From the NCBI GenBank assembly GCA_903838055.1, contig CAILWV010000049.1, positions 1 to 64,000 on the forward strand: a DNA stretch of 64,000 nucleotides, written 5' to 3'. Numbering within the stretch: the first letter of the stretch is position 1; every line of letters begins with the position of its first letter. The stretch is from an uncultured Bacteroidota bacterium. Its GTDB lineage: Bacteria > Bacteroidota > Bacteroidia > Flavobacteriales > Flavobacteriaceae. Below are positions 63,918 to 64,000 of the stretch, piece after piece. Made by a program: the position numbers and the translations under genes. Under the pieces are notes generated by a model that was not told the origin of the DNA, did not search any database, and worked only from the letters and a program-made list of their open reading frames with translations.

Positions 63918-64000
63918 AAAATATACTAAATAGCAATTAATAGTTTGAATTAATCATGCAAGTACTCTGGTCTTAGAAAAACTTTTACTATGATTATCAA

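Noticed and set aside
1..64000. CRISPR arrays, prophage, integrase-flanked islands or restriction/defence genes
   Set aside because: No regularly spaced repeats, phage structural genes, integrases, transposases or defence enzymes were found; the only such trace is the decayed toxin-antitoxin pair.

Overview
The window looks like a chromosomal segment of a flavobacterium (Bacteroidota, Flavobacteriaceae, probably Flavobacterium or a close relative). The DNA is strongly A+T rich. Two proteins carry type IX secretion sorting domains. There is a SusC/SusD pair, a TolC/RND/MFP efflux set and a fused CcsB-CcsA cytochrome c biogenesis protein. Gene starts generally lack Shine-Dalgarno sequences, and several lie downstream of Bacteroidetes-type promoters (TTTG, about 19-23 nt, TAnnTTTG). 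I see no rRNA, tRNA, CRISPR array, prophage or intact insertion sequence. Most of the window is ordinary core genome with one clear accessory locus.

Layout. 1-5.4 kb: the tail of a T9SS type B secreted protein, rpsA, and convergent pheT. 5.5-10.1 kb: an AldB/ExaC-like aldehyde dehydrogenase with its DUF779 partner, a convergent AraC regulator, and two secreted or outer-membrane proteins of unknown function. 10.1-15.7 kb: a complete tripartite efflux operon (adaptor, RND pump, TolC channel, in transcript order) with a well-formed promoter. 15.8-17.9 kb: recG. 18.0-33.7 kb: a polysaccharide utilisation locus (PUL). It holds a T9SS-anchored SusE/F-like protein, SusC, SusD, an endonuclease/exonuclease/phosphatase-fold enzyme, two GH30 enzymes and a GH3 beta-glucosidase, with a divergent propeller/Y_Y_Y/LuxR-type sensor-regulator. 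The enzyme set suggests a beta-glucan rich in beta-1,6 linkages, or laminarin side chains.

33.7-41.4 kb: an M1 aminopeptidase, then a long leftward gene run (DUF2520/Rossmann protein, KdsC-like phosphatase, UbiA prenyltransferase, Maf, an 81-aa protein, a 33-aa membrane ORF, a sodium:solute symporter and a membrane-anchored conserved protein). 41.7-48.8 kb: ccsBA and a lipoprotein glutathione peroxidase, then a pyrimidine/RNA operon (pyrR, pyrB, a STAS-like protein, two small membrane proteins and ribonuclease Z with a TTG start). 48.9-53.9 kb: a DUF421 protein, a protease-domain/RimK fusion, a decayed YoeB-type toxin-antitoxin pair, and clpC. 54.1-64 kb: gyrA, a TPR protein, prfB with a programmed +1 frameshift, threonine aldolase, a histidine kinase/response regulator pair, two small membrane ORFs and an uncharacterised 409-aa protein.

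The points most worth a second look are the PUL with its embedded phosphatase/nuclease-fold enzyme and T9SS-anchored glycan-binding candidate; the prfB frameshift site, whose strong internal AGGAGG stands out in a lineage that does not start translation with Shine-Dalgarno pairing; the toxin-antitoxin relic; several unannotated small membrane ORFs; and a family of diverged palindromic intergenic repeats. I did not find a clearly new defence or mobile system here.
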